Shown in pieces: positions 11,594 to 23,900 of a stretch of DNA of 64,000 bases. The translations under genes were made by a program, and so were the position numbers. The notes under the pieces are model-generated. The model was not told where the DNA came from. It did not search any database and worked only from the letters and a program-made list of their open reading frames with translations. Position 1 is the first letter of the stretch. Each line of letters begins with the position of its first letter. The stretch comes from Podospora pseudocomata (lineage: Eukaryota; Ascomycota; Sordariomycetes; Sordariales; Podosporaceae), in the NCBI RefSeq assembly GCF_035222375.1, contig NC_085891.1:3472001-3536000 (forward strand), written 5' to 3'.

Positions 11594-12154
11594 ATGGCTC
11601 GCAGTGCCATACCTTCCACCACCCGGCCCCAGTACGTCGTCCGTCCGGCACCTCCCGGACCTCCCGACCCTGCGATCCGGGTGCAGGCCTGGCTGGATCG
11701 TGTGGTCCGCAAGATGAAGGACGGGGTCCTTCCCATTTTGTCAGTACGTCGAGCCCTGGACGTCTCAATGCTCGGTTCTCCCCAGCGGCGCAAATGGGCC
11801 CCAGCTCGCCCATTCCTTCTGGCCAGTTCCAAGGATGGCGGCATCTTCGGAGTGAAGCGCAATCCGGATTTTTCTCCTCCTCGTCCTCGTCCTCCTCGCC
11901 CGATTCCTTGTCCTCCTCGTTCTCCGATAGCGGCGACGACGACAAGTCCTCCTCCTCCGACAATTCCTCCTCCGACGATGACGACGATGACGAGTGCTCC
12001 TCCTCGTCCTCCATCTTCCGATGCTCTTGTTCCGGTCGTGTTTGTTCCGGTCGTGTTCGTTCCCGTGGTGTTGGTTCCGGTCGTGTTCGCTCCGGCTGTG
12101 CCTGCTCCGGTTGTCTTCGCCCCGGTCGTCTTCGCTCCTTGGATTCCGTTGTGA
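11594..12154 (+). CDS. hypothetical low-complexity Pro/Val-rich protein (doubtful ORF)
   Basis: An ATG after a pyrimidine-rich leader opens a 186-aa frame. The first 90 or so residues look protein-like, for example AIRVQAWLDRVVRKMKDG. A Pro/Ser/Thr-rich middle and a C-terminal array of VPVVF-like pentapeptides encoded by a 15-bp tandem repeat follow. No family was recognised. The same DNA is open in a second + frame, where it encodes Ser/Asp runs, and on the minus strand. Low-complexity DNA often produces such open frames, so this may not be a gene. Confidence 0.3.
   Translation: MARSAIPSTTRPQYVVRPAPPGPPDPAIRVQAWLDRVVRKMKDGVLPILSVRRALDVSMLGSPQRRKWAPARPFLLASSKDGGIFGVKRNPDFSPPRPRPPRPIPCPPRSPIAATTTSPPPPTIPPPTMTTMTSAPPRPPSSDALVPVVFVPVVFVPVVLVPVVFAPAVPAPVVFAPVVFAPWIPL
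12032..12136 (+). repeat. 15-bp tandem repeat, seven imperfect copies
   Basis: The units start at 12032, 12047, 12062, 12077, 12092, 12107 and 12122. The consensus is CCGGTCGTGTTCGTT. In the 11594 frame they encode PVVFV/A-type pentapeptides, and the period keeps every frame open. Confidence 0.9.
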
Positions 12155-13051
12155 AGAGTGGCGACGTTCTTTTTGGCTTGTTTCTGTGCTTTCGTTTCGT
12201 TTTGCTGACTCTGCTTCAGTCATTTTTTGTGATGGTGTGTTGTGCGTGCTTTGCTTTGTCTGTGTTCTGTTGATGCCCCCCCAGCGTTCTCCCAGCCCCC
12301 CAGCCCCCAGCGTGTTTTGTGATGTGTGTTCCACCCAGCGTGCCATCTATTATCTCATCTACTATTTATTACCATTTACGGGCGGCGAAGTCGGACTCTG
12401 CACCTCCTCGTGGTGTCGCCTGGTAACCTGTTGCGAGTGCACAGGGCCAACGAAGAGACGCAGATGTAGCTATTAGAATCAACATTGCCCACTTTGATTT
12501 CATCGGTTCCTTCAGTATTGTCGTGATATTCATGCTGGTTTGTTCATGTTTCCATGCCACTTGTCCATGATTGACCTCTATCAACCGACAAAACAATGAT
12601 CGCATCACGTTCCAGTTCCATACGAATAATTTCATGTCATACAAACCGCGATAGGTATGAGCTAGTAGTTGAAGACGAAAATGCTTTTTGAAAGCGTGAG
12701 AAAAAGCATGTTTCAGGAAAGCCAGAGGGGTTTGTTACACTGGGAACTGAGGAAAAGGCTCAAGTATGTCATAAGATATGATCATAATTGAATGTTGAAG
12801 AATTAACAGATCGGGTGTTGTGGTGGCCAGGTGCATTCAGGGGTAATTCAGGGGCTACTATCACAAAACAAGTAAACTAAAAAGCGCAGGGTTAGGGTTA
12901 TTTTCACTGTCCCTTGTTCAATGCACCTCAAAATTTCTATTCCTCGAGATAAGACTAAATTCATTGTTTCTCCCCATGCGTGATATTCTTTTCTTGTAAA
13001 ACTTCTCTCCTAGACAGTTCTTACTTCTCTAATCTTACAAGTAAATGCCCT
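12155..13051. other. intergenic region with a short telomere-like motif
   Basis: No supported gene. AGGGTTAGGGTTA at 12888-12900 is two copies of the fungal telomere hexamer. It is too short to mark an old chromosome end and could be a TBF1/telobox site or chance. Confidence 0.5.
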
Positions 13052-13928
13052 CTAAGTATACTGCCAAGCAGCCGCCCCCTGGCCGGGGTAAGGAGTGACC
13101 TTGAGGTTGATGGGAGTGCAGTAGTTGAGGCTCTCGGCGTTTGTTGAGTTTCTACCATACAAAGTCCACTCGGGCCCAGCAGGACCCGAAGCCCTCGGAG
13201 GACAAGCGACCCAACCCCAACCGTTGCCATTGAGGTTGATGAACCCACCGCCCTGGTAGGCGGCAAAGCCAGTCGAGGTGCTGCCGGACGGCATGTATGC
13301 CGAATGAGCTTGGGTGTATCCGACATTCCAGTCCGGCGTCAGATAGACCTGTTGACCGCCGGGCACCATTGTGTTCATACCAGCTCCGCCGAAGCCGCCT
13401 GCCACAATCGATGTGACGTTGCCGGGTGGGCAGTTAGGGTCGACGACAGAAGGGCAGTAGCTCTTGGTTTCTCCTCCAAGCCACAGACGAAGCCCTTGGG
13501 CGGTGACGGGCTTGCCGTCAAGCTGGGGGAGCGCCGGGTTTGAGACGGTGAGAGTAAAGGCAGACTCGGCGGGCGGGAGAAGACTGAGGATGTTATTGTT
13601 GCAGGTGTACATGAACTTGCTGTAACAGGCTCCATTGCAATAAGACAGGCCTTCACCGGCTGTGACGGGGCAGAGAAATTGGTTCTCCCAGCATACGTAC
13701 TGAACACAGATCTGAGTTAGTGTGACGCCGTGTGAGGTGATCTGGAAGCTGTGCAATGATTTTGTAGGAGACAAAATCAGGGGTAGGTGGTATAAGCCTG
13801 GTTGGTTTGTAGAGGTGGTCACTTACGTTGGTAGGGTCATATTGTGCTGGTCCACATTGCTCCAGAGCACCCAGAACTCGATGGCCTAGGCCAATGAGGA
13901 CGGCAGCAGTCAGGCTAAATCGAGTCAT
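13052..13928 (-). CDS. secreted protein with N-terminal CBM52-like module and IgE-binding-like domain
   Basis: Predicted secreted or cell-wall protein. Exons on the minus strand are 13928-13827 and 13699-13052, giving 249 aa; the intron is 127 bp with a GTAAGT donor. MTRFSLTAAVLIGLGHRVLG is a signal peptide, and the intron falls right after QYDPTN. The next ~50 residues contain CGPAQYDPTN, YVCWENQFLCP and CNGACYSKFMYTC, the Cys pattern of the fungal CBM52/PF10645 module. The rest matches the fungal IgE-binding protein family: LTVSNPALP near the start, the signature PGGQQVYLTPD, TQAHSAYMP and the C-terminal AAWQYT. The start at 13928 is chosen because it gives the signal peptide. Glucan or chitin binding is inferred from the module; no catalytic residues were recognised. 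Confidence 0.82.
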
Positions 13929-15919
13929 TTCTGCTATCGATAGGAATATTGTGATGATTGTATCCGAGTGCAAGTGCAAGGCCTTTCAAGCGATAACTGC
14001 AGAGTCCTAGGTTCTTGGAAGTGATGGTCGAATGGGAAAGATTCAAGAGGTGTGTTTTCGGAGTGAAAGCCACAGCATTTATATTCCGTTGACGATGCCA
14101 TGGCACTCGACCCCACGCCTCCTCGTACAAACCTGAGCGGGTAACTGACATGGGTTGCAGACTCTCTGTACATGTAGCATCTCGTATTGCTGCCGTCACT
14201 TGTCTGCTGATTAGGCAAGGTCTTGTATCCAAGATGGATTACTGCGCGATGTCTTCCGAGTCAGTTCCGATCAGGTGGACACCAGTTTGTGCCAATGTTA
14301 CCAAGGAAGTTCACCTTTATCTGCGTGAGGGAGGGATATGGACTGTTCTGTGGAGTACAAGGTGCAACTCTGACTGGCCCGGCCAAGCATCTGGCCGATC
14401 TGAGTGTGTAAGAGTGTAGCACCCCAGCCACGCCAAACGCAGGAATAACACTGCCAATGAAAAAAGATAGCGAGCTCTATATGCGGGGTATACATGTCAA
14501 TGATGATTGCCAAGACCCAGCACACCTGACTTCCATGTTAATAGACCTCGTATTCAGAGTGTCGGATGGGCTGGCTAAATCCATTACTCCATCCGGACTA
14601 TCCCCGCGCTCAGCAACTGCTGGGCCGCCCGGCTTCGGCTGACTGCGGAAACGCCGGTGTTCGTGTCTTTCGAAGTTGTATTCAGCTTTCTTGTCTCCTG
14701 TCACTTGTGTCAATACGGGACACCCGAACAGTCCTGGAGGAAGGTTTGTATAACCTTGGGGTTGGGTACTTACACGGGCATGTCTGATGCAGCTGAGATG
14801 TCGCCGCCTCGTGTTTTATTCCTGTTCATCGTGAACTTCATATCAAGAATTATATTGTTGTCCTGCACAGACCCTATCCCGCTGCCTAGGTAATATGGCA
14901 AGCTCAACCGACTCTATGCAATCATACGATCTGCTTTTGCACAACTCGTAATCTTGACTGCGACTCATGATCCCATTTTAGTCTTCTGGCCCATTTAAGG
15001 CACACCCTACACACAAGATTGCGATAATGTAAATACACTTCAAGGAGAGCCAGAGATCAAATGGTCTTGAAAAAGGAGACACCAGGTACTTGAGGATGAT
15101 TGTTTATGAAGGCGCGTTCCTGGCCTAGGGCACTTTCTGTTTTCTTTCTCAGCAAGGTTTGAGTTGTCAAGAAAACGCATACTATTTACTCAACTATGCG
15201 TCAACGCCTCTCGAACATTTCAGGTTGCCTCCCGTTATATCGAGGATTCACTGACTACCTATTTTCAAGGACCTCACATATCGCGCGAAGCGTATGTACA
15301 ACCGGGCAAATTCTGTTTCGCAACTTTCGTCCACAGCACGCCCGCATAGTTGATAGACGTATGGGATATGGCAGGTAATCTCGCGCTATGTATGCCTTTG
15401 TATACTTGTTGGGCCCCTGTTAAACTCAGTTTGATATGCACCTGAGCCGTGTGTACGGCTTATACGTCTCGAGTTGGGTGTGCATATTGTGTTGTAAGGT
15501 GGATAAAACTACCTCACTGCAAAATTATATTGCGCTAAGTCCAGCGCAATGATGTCCATATACAACAGTGACTTGTGTCTCTACCGTAGTAGTTTGTCCA
15601 GGTTATCTGTGCCAAGAATCATACCGCAGCAGATACTACGTACCTAGATATGTTCGCAGAGCGAAACATAGCTCAACCTAAAACTTTGCTATCACTGATA
15701 AAAATTTGATTCTCGGCACAATTTTATCCACCTCTTGTCGTTGATATATCAATGTCCGACTGCCATCATCACAGCCCCGCAAGTGCCGGCTTCTCCGCAC
15801 TTCACGGCACCCTTTCGGGTGCCAATTCCGAGTTTAGGGGTTTATTTTGTTGGAGTATATCCGCATAATGCGGAGTATCTTGCTCGAGGCTAATAAAATT
15901 CATGCGCGCTCTTCCCTTC
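13929..15919. other. intergenic region
   Basis: About 2 kb between divergent genes. No ORF with recognisable protein features was found. The 14.9-15.8 kb part is less GC-rich than its neighbours. Confidence 0.5.
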
Positions 15920-16021
15920 ATGTGGCTTTCTCTCACCATGAACGATGAATCTGAACGACATCCACATTTCAGTTCCAAAATACCAAGAAATGGCACCTCA
16001 CAGCCCAACTACATCGAATAA
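15920..16021 (+). promoter_or_regulatory. upstream ORF overlapping the aldehyde dehydrogenase start
   Basis: An ATG at 15920, with a second in-frame ATG at 15938 in the favourable context CACCATGA, opens a 33-codon frame that stops at 16019-16021. It overlaps both candidate main starts (15945 and 15990) in a different frame. If these ATGs are in the mature leader, ribosomes would have to leaky-scan past them, which would damp translation of the dehydrogenase. Confidence 0.5.
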
Positions 16022-17601
16022 TGGGGGAGTCTCTGAGAGAACCAGTACTCTTTCCCAGCCTCAGTTTCTTTTCATCAACGGCAAATACATCCCCAGCTCA
16101 GACAATGAAACTTTCCCAGTCAGAAACCCAATAACGGGCAGCGTCCTCTACAACTGTGCTTCTGCTTCGAAGGCTGATTACGAAACCGCCATCGAGAATG
16201 CACACTCGGCCTACCAGACGTGGTCACAGACAGGGCCTTCAGCAAGGAGACGCATCTTCCTCAAGGCGGCCGACATTATGGAATCGTACATCACAGGGGA
16301 CGCTCCAGAGTTCATGTCCCAGGAGGTGTCTGCCACTATGCATTGGGTCAAAATCAACGTCTTTGCCACCGCGGGCCTTTTTCGCGAAACCGCGAGCCTG
16401 GCCACTCAAATCAGAGGAGAGATAGTCCCAGCTGACAGGCCCGGAACGACAATTTGGGTGGAAAGGCAGCCGGTGGGCGTGGTGTTTGCGATTTCACCAT
16501 GGAATGCTCCAGTTGGTTGACTCCTCTTTTCTTCGTCTCTTTGTCGTTTTATTTTCATGACCCAGAGAGCTAATTATCTCTGTACAGATCAACCTCACCG
16601 CAAGAGCAATTGCCGTTCCATTGCTCTGCGGCAATACGGTAGTCCTCAAACCATCCGAGTTCAGCCCAAAAAGTCAGGATTTGGCCATACGGGCGTTGAC
16701 TGCCGCGGGCCTACCACCAGGATGCGTCAACGTTTTGCCCACGAGCGCGGAACGGACGCCTGAGGTGACCGAATTGGCGGTCAAGCACCCCAAGGTTCTT
16801 CGAATCAACTTCACGGGAAGCGACAGAGTGGGGAGGATCATCGCTGGCTGGGCGGCCACCTGCCTAAAACAATGTGTCTTGGAACTCGGCGGCAAGGCCC
16901 CTGTTATTGTCTTTGAGGATGCCAACATTGACGATGCGGTCGAGGCGGTGGTGTTTGGGGCCTTGGCTTTTAGTGGACAGGTGTGCATGTCGACTGAGCG
17001 AGTGATATTGCACAAGTCAATCAGCAGGGAGTTCATAGAGAAACTGCTGAAGAAGGTGGAAACCATCAAGACCGGCAATCACTTGGAGGACCCGGCAGTT
17101 TCGATATCTGGATTGTTCACGTCGGCTCATGCAAAACGAGTGATGAGCTTGGTCAAGAGTGCGGTAGACGGTGGTGCGAAACTACTTGCTGGTGACCTCC
17201 AAGTCACTGGCCCGAGAGGTACCATTATCCGACCTCATATTCTTGAACATGTCAGCACAAATATGGATATTGCACACGTCGAGACATTTGGGCCTGTCAT
17301 GTTACTGTCCGAGTTCGAAACGGACGACGAGGCGGTGGCCTCAGCAAATGACAGCGACTTTTCTTTATGTGGGAGTGTCTTCTCAAAAGATACAATGAGG
17401 GCCTTGGACATCTCCAAGCGGCTCAGGTTAGGGGCATGTCACATCAACGGGCCGAGCTTATATGTGGAATCCACGCTGCCACAGGGAGGGACAGGGGGTG
17501 GCAGTGGATATGGACGCTTTGGTGGAATGGCTGGAGTCGAGGCATTCACTGAGAAAAAGATAATCACTGTTGTGAAACCGGGCCTGAAATTACCCCTTTG
17601 A
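15945..17601 (+). CDS. NAD(P)+-dependent aldehyde dehydrogenase (salicylaldehyde/vanillin dehydrogenase-like)
   Basis: Oxidises an aldehyde to its acid with NAD(P)+. Exons are 15945-16511 and 16588-17601, giving 526 aa. The 76-bp intron has a weak GTTGGT donor, but only this splice gives the expected WNAP-INLTARAIA joint. An ATG at 15990 (context AAATGG) is an equally good start and gives 511 aa. ALDH signatures are SPWNAP, GNTVVLKPSE (cofactor binding), NFTGSDRVG, the general-base Glu in LELGGKAP and the catalytic Cys in SGQVCMSTERV. The late conserved ETFGPV is present. The aromatic-aldehyde subfamily is suggested by overall similarity only. It is convergent with PRP8, with 358 bp between stops. 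An overlapping upstream ORF precedes it. Confidence 0.92.
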
Positions 17602-17959
17602 AGTCAGGCTCGGATCCAGCTATTCGTTGGTGAGGATCAAGATGATCTTACATCAATATGCTTCATGTTTCTTGTCACCTTTTGGCAGAGGATCAGGACA
17701 TAATGGCGAGAAACCTAGGCTTTGTTCATAAACATATCATTATTTCCATCCTCCCAGTGAGCCACCATCCTTCTTGCATGACTTTTTTACAAACTGACAA
17801 ACACCCAAGGTTTGCCCACTTAATTATTAAGCATGGAAAACCCCAACCCGAAAGTACGAAACGCCTTAAAGAAACACCACCTCTGTGCAGTACAAATTAC
17901 CATGCTTTTCCCCTTACTACCCGCTTGCTCTGATACATCCTCCTCGACATTTGTTCAGC
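17602..17959. other. convergent intergenic region
   Basis: Shared 3' region of the aldehyde dehydrogenase and PRP8 genes. Nothing else seen. Confidence 0.6.
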
Positions 17960-20900
17960 CTATGCAAAGTTATCCTGTCTGTCCACCCAGATATCTTCCA
18001 ACTCGTTGAAACTGGAGAAGTGGATCGGACGGTGTTGATCGCTGTAAAACGGCGCAGGTGTATCCAGCTTAACATGGACCGGTTTCTTCTCCAGGCTGCC
18101 AAAGGCACTACCCATGAAGCTGTAATTCCACTTCCCTGATTCAGGCACTAGAAAGAAGCCCCTGAACTTTTCACTCAACAGTAACTGCCTCTTCTCGCCC
18201 ATGGTTGTGGTAAACCCCTGGGGCTGGTCGCTGCCGACATCCTTATTCTCTGCACCCCATTTGTAGCCCTGCGGCGTGAGCGCCCAGGCTGACAGTGAGA
18301 CACTGCCCGGTGTAAAGGACACTGCCACAGTTAGGGTGCTCTCCTTGCTCCACGATGGGTGGGCATCAAGCAATCGGGCATGATCGGTAACATCCATGGC
18401 CGACATATAAGGAAGCTCATTACCAGATGTCGTGTGAATAATGCCGAGAGGCTCCATTCCTTTGAGCATATCATGTTGAGGGAGATGCTGAGGCAGCTGA
18501 ACATTGCGCAAACCACCAATCTGGGGCACCATGACGATACAGCGAACCTCCTTGACTTGATCATTGTCGGCAGGCGAAGCTCCATACAAATAGCCCGCGA
18601 CCTGCACTCGAAGATCGGCAATCTGGATAAACTTCTTGAGGATATTTTTGGGCATCACATATGTGATGTCATCCACATCATTGTCCAGTGGTGACACGTA
18701 CATATTGTTCGCCCTTGTCCGCAAATTCGACGTGGCGATAGCCCTCGTGCGCCACTCGGTCTTGGACGCAAATGTCTGCTGTTCAAACTGCGATGTTGTC
18801 GTGACGATAATCTCCTCTCCATGCACATTTTGAGTCTTGGTTGTGACAGCAGTAAGCTGCTGCTGCTCCTGTTGCTGCTTTTCAATCTCGGCAGCTTGTT
18901 GTCTCTGGAGAGAGGGGGCCGAAATTTCCATACCCAAGATGATGTCGCGTACTTCGCTACTTGTCAAACTGGAGACATTGACATTATTCTTCTTCCCGTA
19001 GTCATTCAGGATCAGATCACGAAGCTGCGTTTCGACCTTGATCCAATCCTCATCCGAGAGGGAGGGCCAGATATGATGATCCTGAGTGATGACAGTCTTG
19101 TCGGGACGCAATATCAATTTCGTCTTATCCTGGTTGACGTGCAGGGCACGGAGAATGAGAATAAGACGAGAGAATGCTGTGTATGAAGAAATGCTCTTGA
19201 GCCACTCATCGTAGAGGTTGAAAAGAACCATTTGAGGCTCGGTGGCACGCAAAATCATGTCGCCAAGCTTCTCCACCTTCATGGCAGCCTGGAAGGGAAG
19301 CTGGAGCTCAGAAGCGCGAATCGAGATATTGGGGAAGTCCAGGAGATTGACCTCCAGAGGATCCAAAAGACCCTTCCGCGTGACAATGAGCTGCTTGGGC
19401 TGCTCTTCTACTGGAAGGGATCTGATCAATGCTGCCACTTCTTCAGCCGTTTTCCATTTCGCCAACTGGCCCAAGCGCTTCTGCCCTGCCCAGACGCTGG
19501 TGTGGATAATCTTCAGGAACAGCTGCCCAGTCCGAGGGTTGAAGATAAAGATGGCACCGTTGATGGGCTTCGTGGTCAGGTTACCCTCGAAGGTCTTGTG
19601 GATCGTCACACGGTACACATTTGTGTCGTCAATGAAGAGCTGAGTCTGATTGCTGAAAAGCTCGGAATAATTTTGCGAGTTGAGGAACTCTTGGTTGCTC
19701 TCAGAGGCATACAGCTGAAGACCTTTGCGGATACGCTCACGCAACACATAAAGAGCAGGATTGGCCTTCATGATCTTGGACATGGCTTGCTGAACCAGCG
19801 TTTTCAGGCCTGGGAAGTACTGGCCGTAAGCAGAATAGAGGTTGTAGGCAAGGTCGATACCAATCATGAGGCCGGTAGGCGATGGGTACAAGCTCATGCT
19901 ATCGGTGGTGTAATCCAGATACTTGGCCCTGACATATCTTTCAATATCATGGGAGTCGTAGTCGCCGTAGCGCAGCTGAACGTCAATCCAGAACTTGTTT
20001 GTCGTGGTTGCCTCGATGACATCTTTGTTGTCGAACAGGAGGGACGGTCGCGTAACATTCCACTTGTGGCTGGCAAACAGCTGGATGTCCGCGCAGGAAC
20101 TGTTCATCTTGTAGGATTTACGCGGGTGGATCGTCTCTTTCTGAACAGATTCAATGCTCAGAGCTTCCAGTTCCTGATCAAAGACCTGGCAGAGATCCAT
20201 GACAACCGACTCGTGTATTTTCTGCCACAGATGGGCGCGGAAGATCTGGATCAAAGAGATCTTGAGGGTCGGGATCTTGCCGTGAAGGAAAATACCAGTC
20301 AAATCCAGTTGGACCTGGAAACCAACGTAAACATTTGCTCTGTTGATGGTTGGGCTCCACCAAAGAGTGAATCGACGGTTGGGGATTTGATTGAGACCGG
20401 ACCGCTGGGCGTTTGTGAGCTTTTTGAACTTCATTGATCTGGGAAATAGTTAGTACAATGCATGCTGAGGTGTGGATTAGGGGGGGTTTACGCACTCTTC
20501 GAAACCGGAGGCCCGCTCCCAGAATAGACCCTCCCAAGAAGGGAAGCCTGTTGCCTTGAAAAGAGTATGCTCGAGAATCGTCTCAACACCTCCCAGTGCC
20601 TGAATGACATCGGTGCGATAGGCATTGAGGTTCCAAAGTTTGCCATCGTGTCGCTGACTGGTCCACCAGAACGGATTGCTCTTCATCAACTGATAAATCT
20701 TGAACTCTGCCCGGGTGCGGAACCCCTTGTCGAAGCTCAGCGTGCTGCGGTCCTTTTGGAACAGCGTGTTGATGCGCGGCAGACCCCGATCCCAGCTGTC
20801 TTCTAGATCCTCCAAGGTCAGCCTCCTGTTTTGCTGGTTGGCCTCGAGCCTCTTCTGCGAATATTCCGTCCAGACGCGTTGGGAATCGATGAACTCGGCC

Positions 20901-23900
20901 TCCCAGGGAATGATGTAGCGGAAGATGTTGGGAATAAGGGTTTCCTCGTCGTGAGACATGCCGGCACGGTAATGAGTGACCCCGACATCGGTCTGCTTGG
21001 ACCATCGCTTATCGCTCGTTGGGATCAAGATGTGAGACCCAGAGATCATACCCAGACCACCAAGTTCTTTCGGGGTATAAAATACAGCAGGCGGGAACCG
21101 CGACGGCATCTTTGAGTTGAGGCCAATCTTGACTCGGGTTTGGATCTTAGTCTCACACTTGACAATTGTGTCAAGTAGATTGACAGTCGAAACAGCAGCC
21201 TCGCGGTAGTACGTGAAGAGAGCGATCAAGGCAGTGTTCCACTTGTTGGCAATCTTGGTGAACGTGGTTGAGCCCGAGGACATGAGGATTTGGCGAATGC
21301 GGTTGTTGAACTTCTGAATGTCCTCCTCGGTAACCTGCAAAAAGGCGTGGGCGGTGCGCTCCTTGGTGGCGTTGTTCACCAGTGACCAAACGCTGTCCTT
21401 GACGGGAAACTCGTCATTCTGGTTGCGAATCTTGGGCAAAATGCGCACCTCGAAGCCGCACATTGAGAACAGGAGGTTTGGGTTGTCCTTGCTGTAGACA
21501 CTTGCAAATGTGTCTTCCCACTCGATGGTCGTGACGGATCTTGGTAGTCGATTCTTCAGATCCCAAAAGACAGCCCTGCCGAGGTTGACATCGTGTCTCA
21601 TCAAGCGCATGCGAGAATCTCTCGGCCAGCATTTCTTGCTCTTGTACCCGATGACATTCTCAAAATTTGGATCCGGTTGTTCGGTAAGAAACCGCTGGAT
21701 GAGGTCGCGCGATTCGTCAGCCGTGAAGCGGAGAAAGACCCAAATTTTGTCAATGTATCTGGTGTACAGTCTAATGGGGTGTCTCGTCTCCGTGTCGCGA
21801 TCCTGGAACTGGAGGAAATCGTTGGGGCTTTGAGGCGGGCCGGCAATCTCGCTGGCGCGCTGAGGCCCCAGGAGTAGAAGGTCGAGAATCAGCCCATAAT
21901 ACTGGAAAACAAACGCCGAAAACTGAAGGCCACGAATCATGCCGTAACTATTGACATGGCTCATGTCTTTGTAGGTCAGTGTGACGTTGTTCTTGGCTGT
22001 AATGTAGTCGGCCAAATTGTGGTCCATGATGAGGCGAAGTAGCGAATTGAGCAACGTGAGCTCGATCTTCTCGTACACCTTGGACAAGGAGGTCTCGATC
22101 ATGACGTTGCACTCCCCATTTGCGGTTTCCCAGACTTGGTCGAGATTGTTGATACCTTGAGCCCACTTGTACACGAGGAGAGGAGGGACCTCAGAGTCCG
22201 ACGGCTTGATCCAAGCAGGAAAGAGGTGACGCTGGTCGGCTTGATACCAGAGATACTGATCCAGGTAGGCATCGCTGATCTTCTCAATGGGCTCAATGTC
22301 GTACACAGGGTTGATGGTGCTATAATTGTCGTTCATATCAATGCCCACCTCCTTGAAGGCCCGCTGCGTCAAGAGGAAGCGCTTGATCCGCTCGAGAGTA
22401 GTTCCCGGGCTGTCGTATGCCTGTTCAATAAGGGCCAGCTCTTCTCTTTGGCTCTGGTTAAGTCTCCCCTTGGTGGAGTAGGCTTCGCGGAGACGCTCGA
22501 GGGCCAAGATGAGGATCTTGGTATCATGCTTGTAGGAAACACTCGGGAAAGGAATAGGGGAGAACTTGCGGGACTCGAGCCAATGCACAGTGGTCGTATA
22601 GATGGCCACGGCCTCCTCGGAGGATACATATGGTCCATCTTTCATATGGTTGTGTTGCCTTTCCTGCTCAGCCTTGAGCCAGAGACGGGTAAGGCGGCCG
22701 ACGTTCTTCTTGGCGACGGTCTTGTCCACGGTGGCACCCCTTCTGATGCGCTCTCTGTTGTAGTGAGCAACCGAGACCCACCAATCAGCCTTGGACTTGA
22801 CATATCTGAGGATGATGTTCTCAATAGCAGCAGGCAATCCTGGGACCTTCCACGGAATATTGCTCTTCCAGCACCTCCAGGCCTCAGAGAGATGCTGCAA
22901 CACGGTGTTGACCTTGTTTTGTTTGATACCCTCGGGCATCATATCCATCAGGTCCGCCATGACCGAAGCCCGAAGCTCGAGATCGAAATGTGACTCGACA
23001 CGCTGCTTCGTGACGGTCTTGGCAACGCCTTTGCTGTGGCGGCCTTCAAACTGACGAGACAGCAAATTTCCAAGCCAGCGCTCCAGCAAGGGGATAATAC
23101 CGCGCATGAAAAACAGCCAGACTCTCCAGGCAGGAGCCCAGAAACCGCAGCCAGGGCCTTTGCCAACAGGGCCCGCGTTAAACCGGTAGTAAATCAAGTG
23201 CTTCAAATCCTTGCAAGAGCGAATCTGGTGCATGAGCTTGTACTTGTATCGATACATTCCCGTCAGCTGTCCCACATGGTTGAACGCATAGAGGATACCA
23301 TCGGCGAGCTGAAATGCGTCAATGTTACCCAGCCGATATTGCACTTGGGCATCGACAATGAGCTTGGTGAGCCGCAAGATCTCTCGCATTAGATGAAAGG
23401 CGTTTCCAAATCTCGACTTTTTGCGTTCCTTGGTGGTGAGAGTCTTGACGGGCTTCAGGTTGAAATTGTAATCAAGATGGAGATAGGTAAGGTTCTTGCG
23501 ATGAATCAACAAGTTAAGCATGTTGAAACCTTGGCGACAGACTTGAAGACCTGCCTCTACCCAGTCGATGGTTGTCTGCTGGAAGAACTTGGTCTGCTTC
23601 AGGGACCTGAGCAAGCTTTGCTTTTGCAACGACTTGGGCTTCTTCTTGTGAAGCTCGTTGAGGACGTACGTCTTCAAAAGCTTCTGGTATGAGACGCGAA
23701 CCTTCACAGGCTGCTTTGGTGGACAGTGTTCGAGGTACCAGTGCTTGATTAGAGGAACATCTTGAGCCCGAACCATACGCCCAGAGCGACGGTCAAATGG
23801 AAACGGTGCCCACCACAGTTCTATCGCAGATGCCGTGTCGTCTGTATAAAGCTCCTCGTCGGCCATGAACGGCTCAACACCCACGGGAAGCTCGAACTCC

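Noticed and set aside
12888-12900. Interstitial telomere array
   Set aside because: Only two TTAGGG-type units; this is too short to indicate a chromosome fusion or old end.
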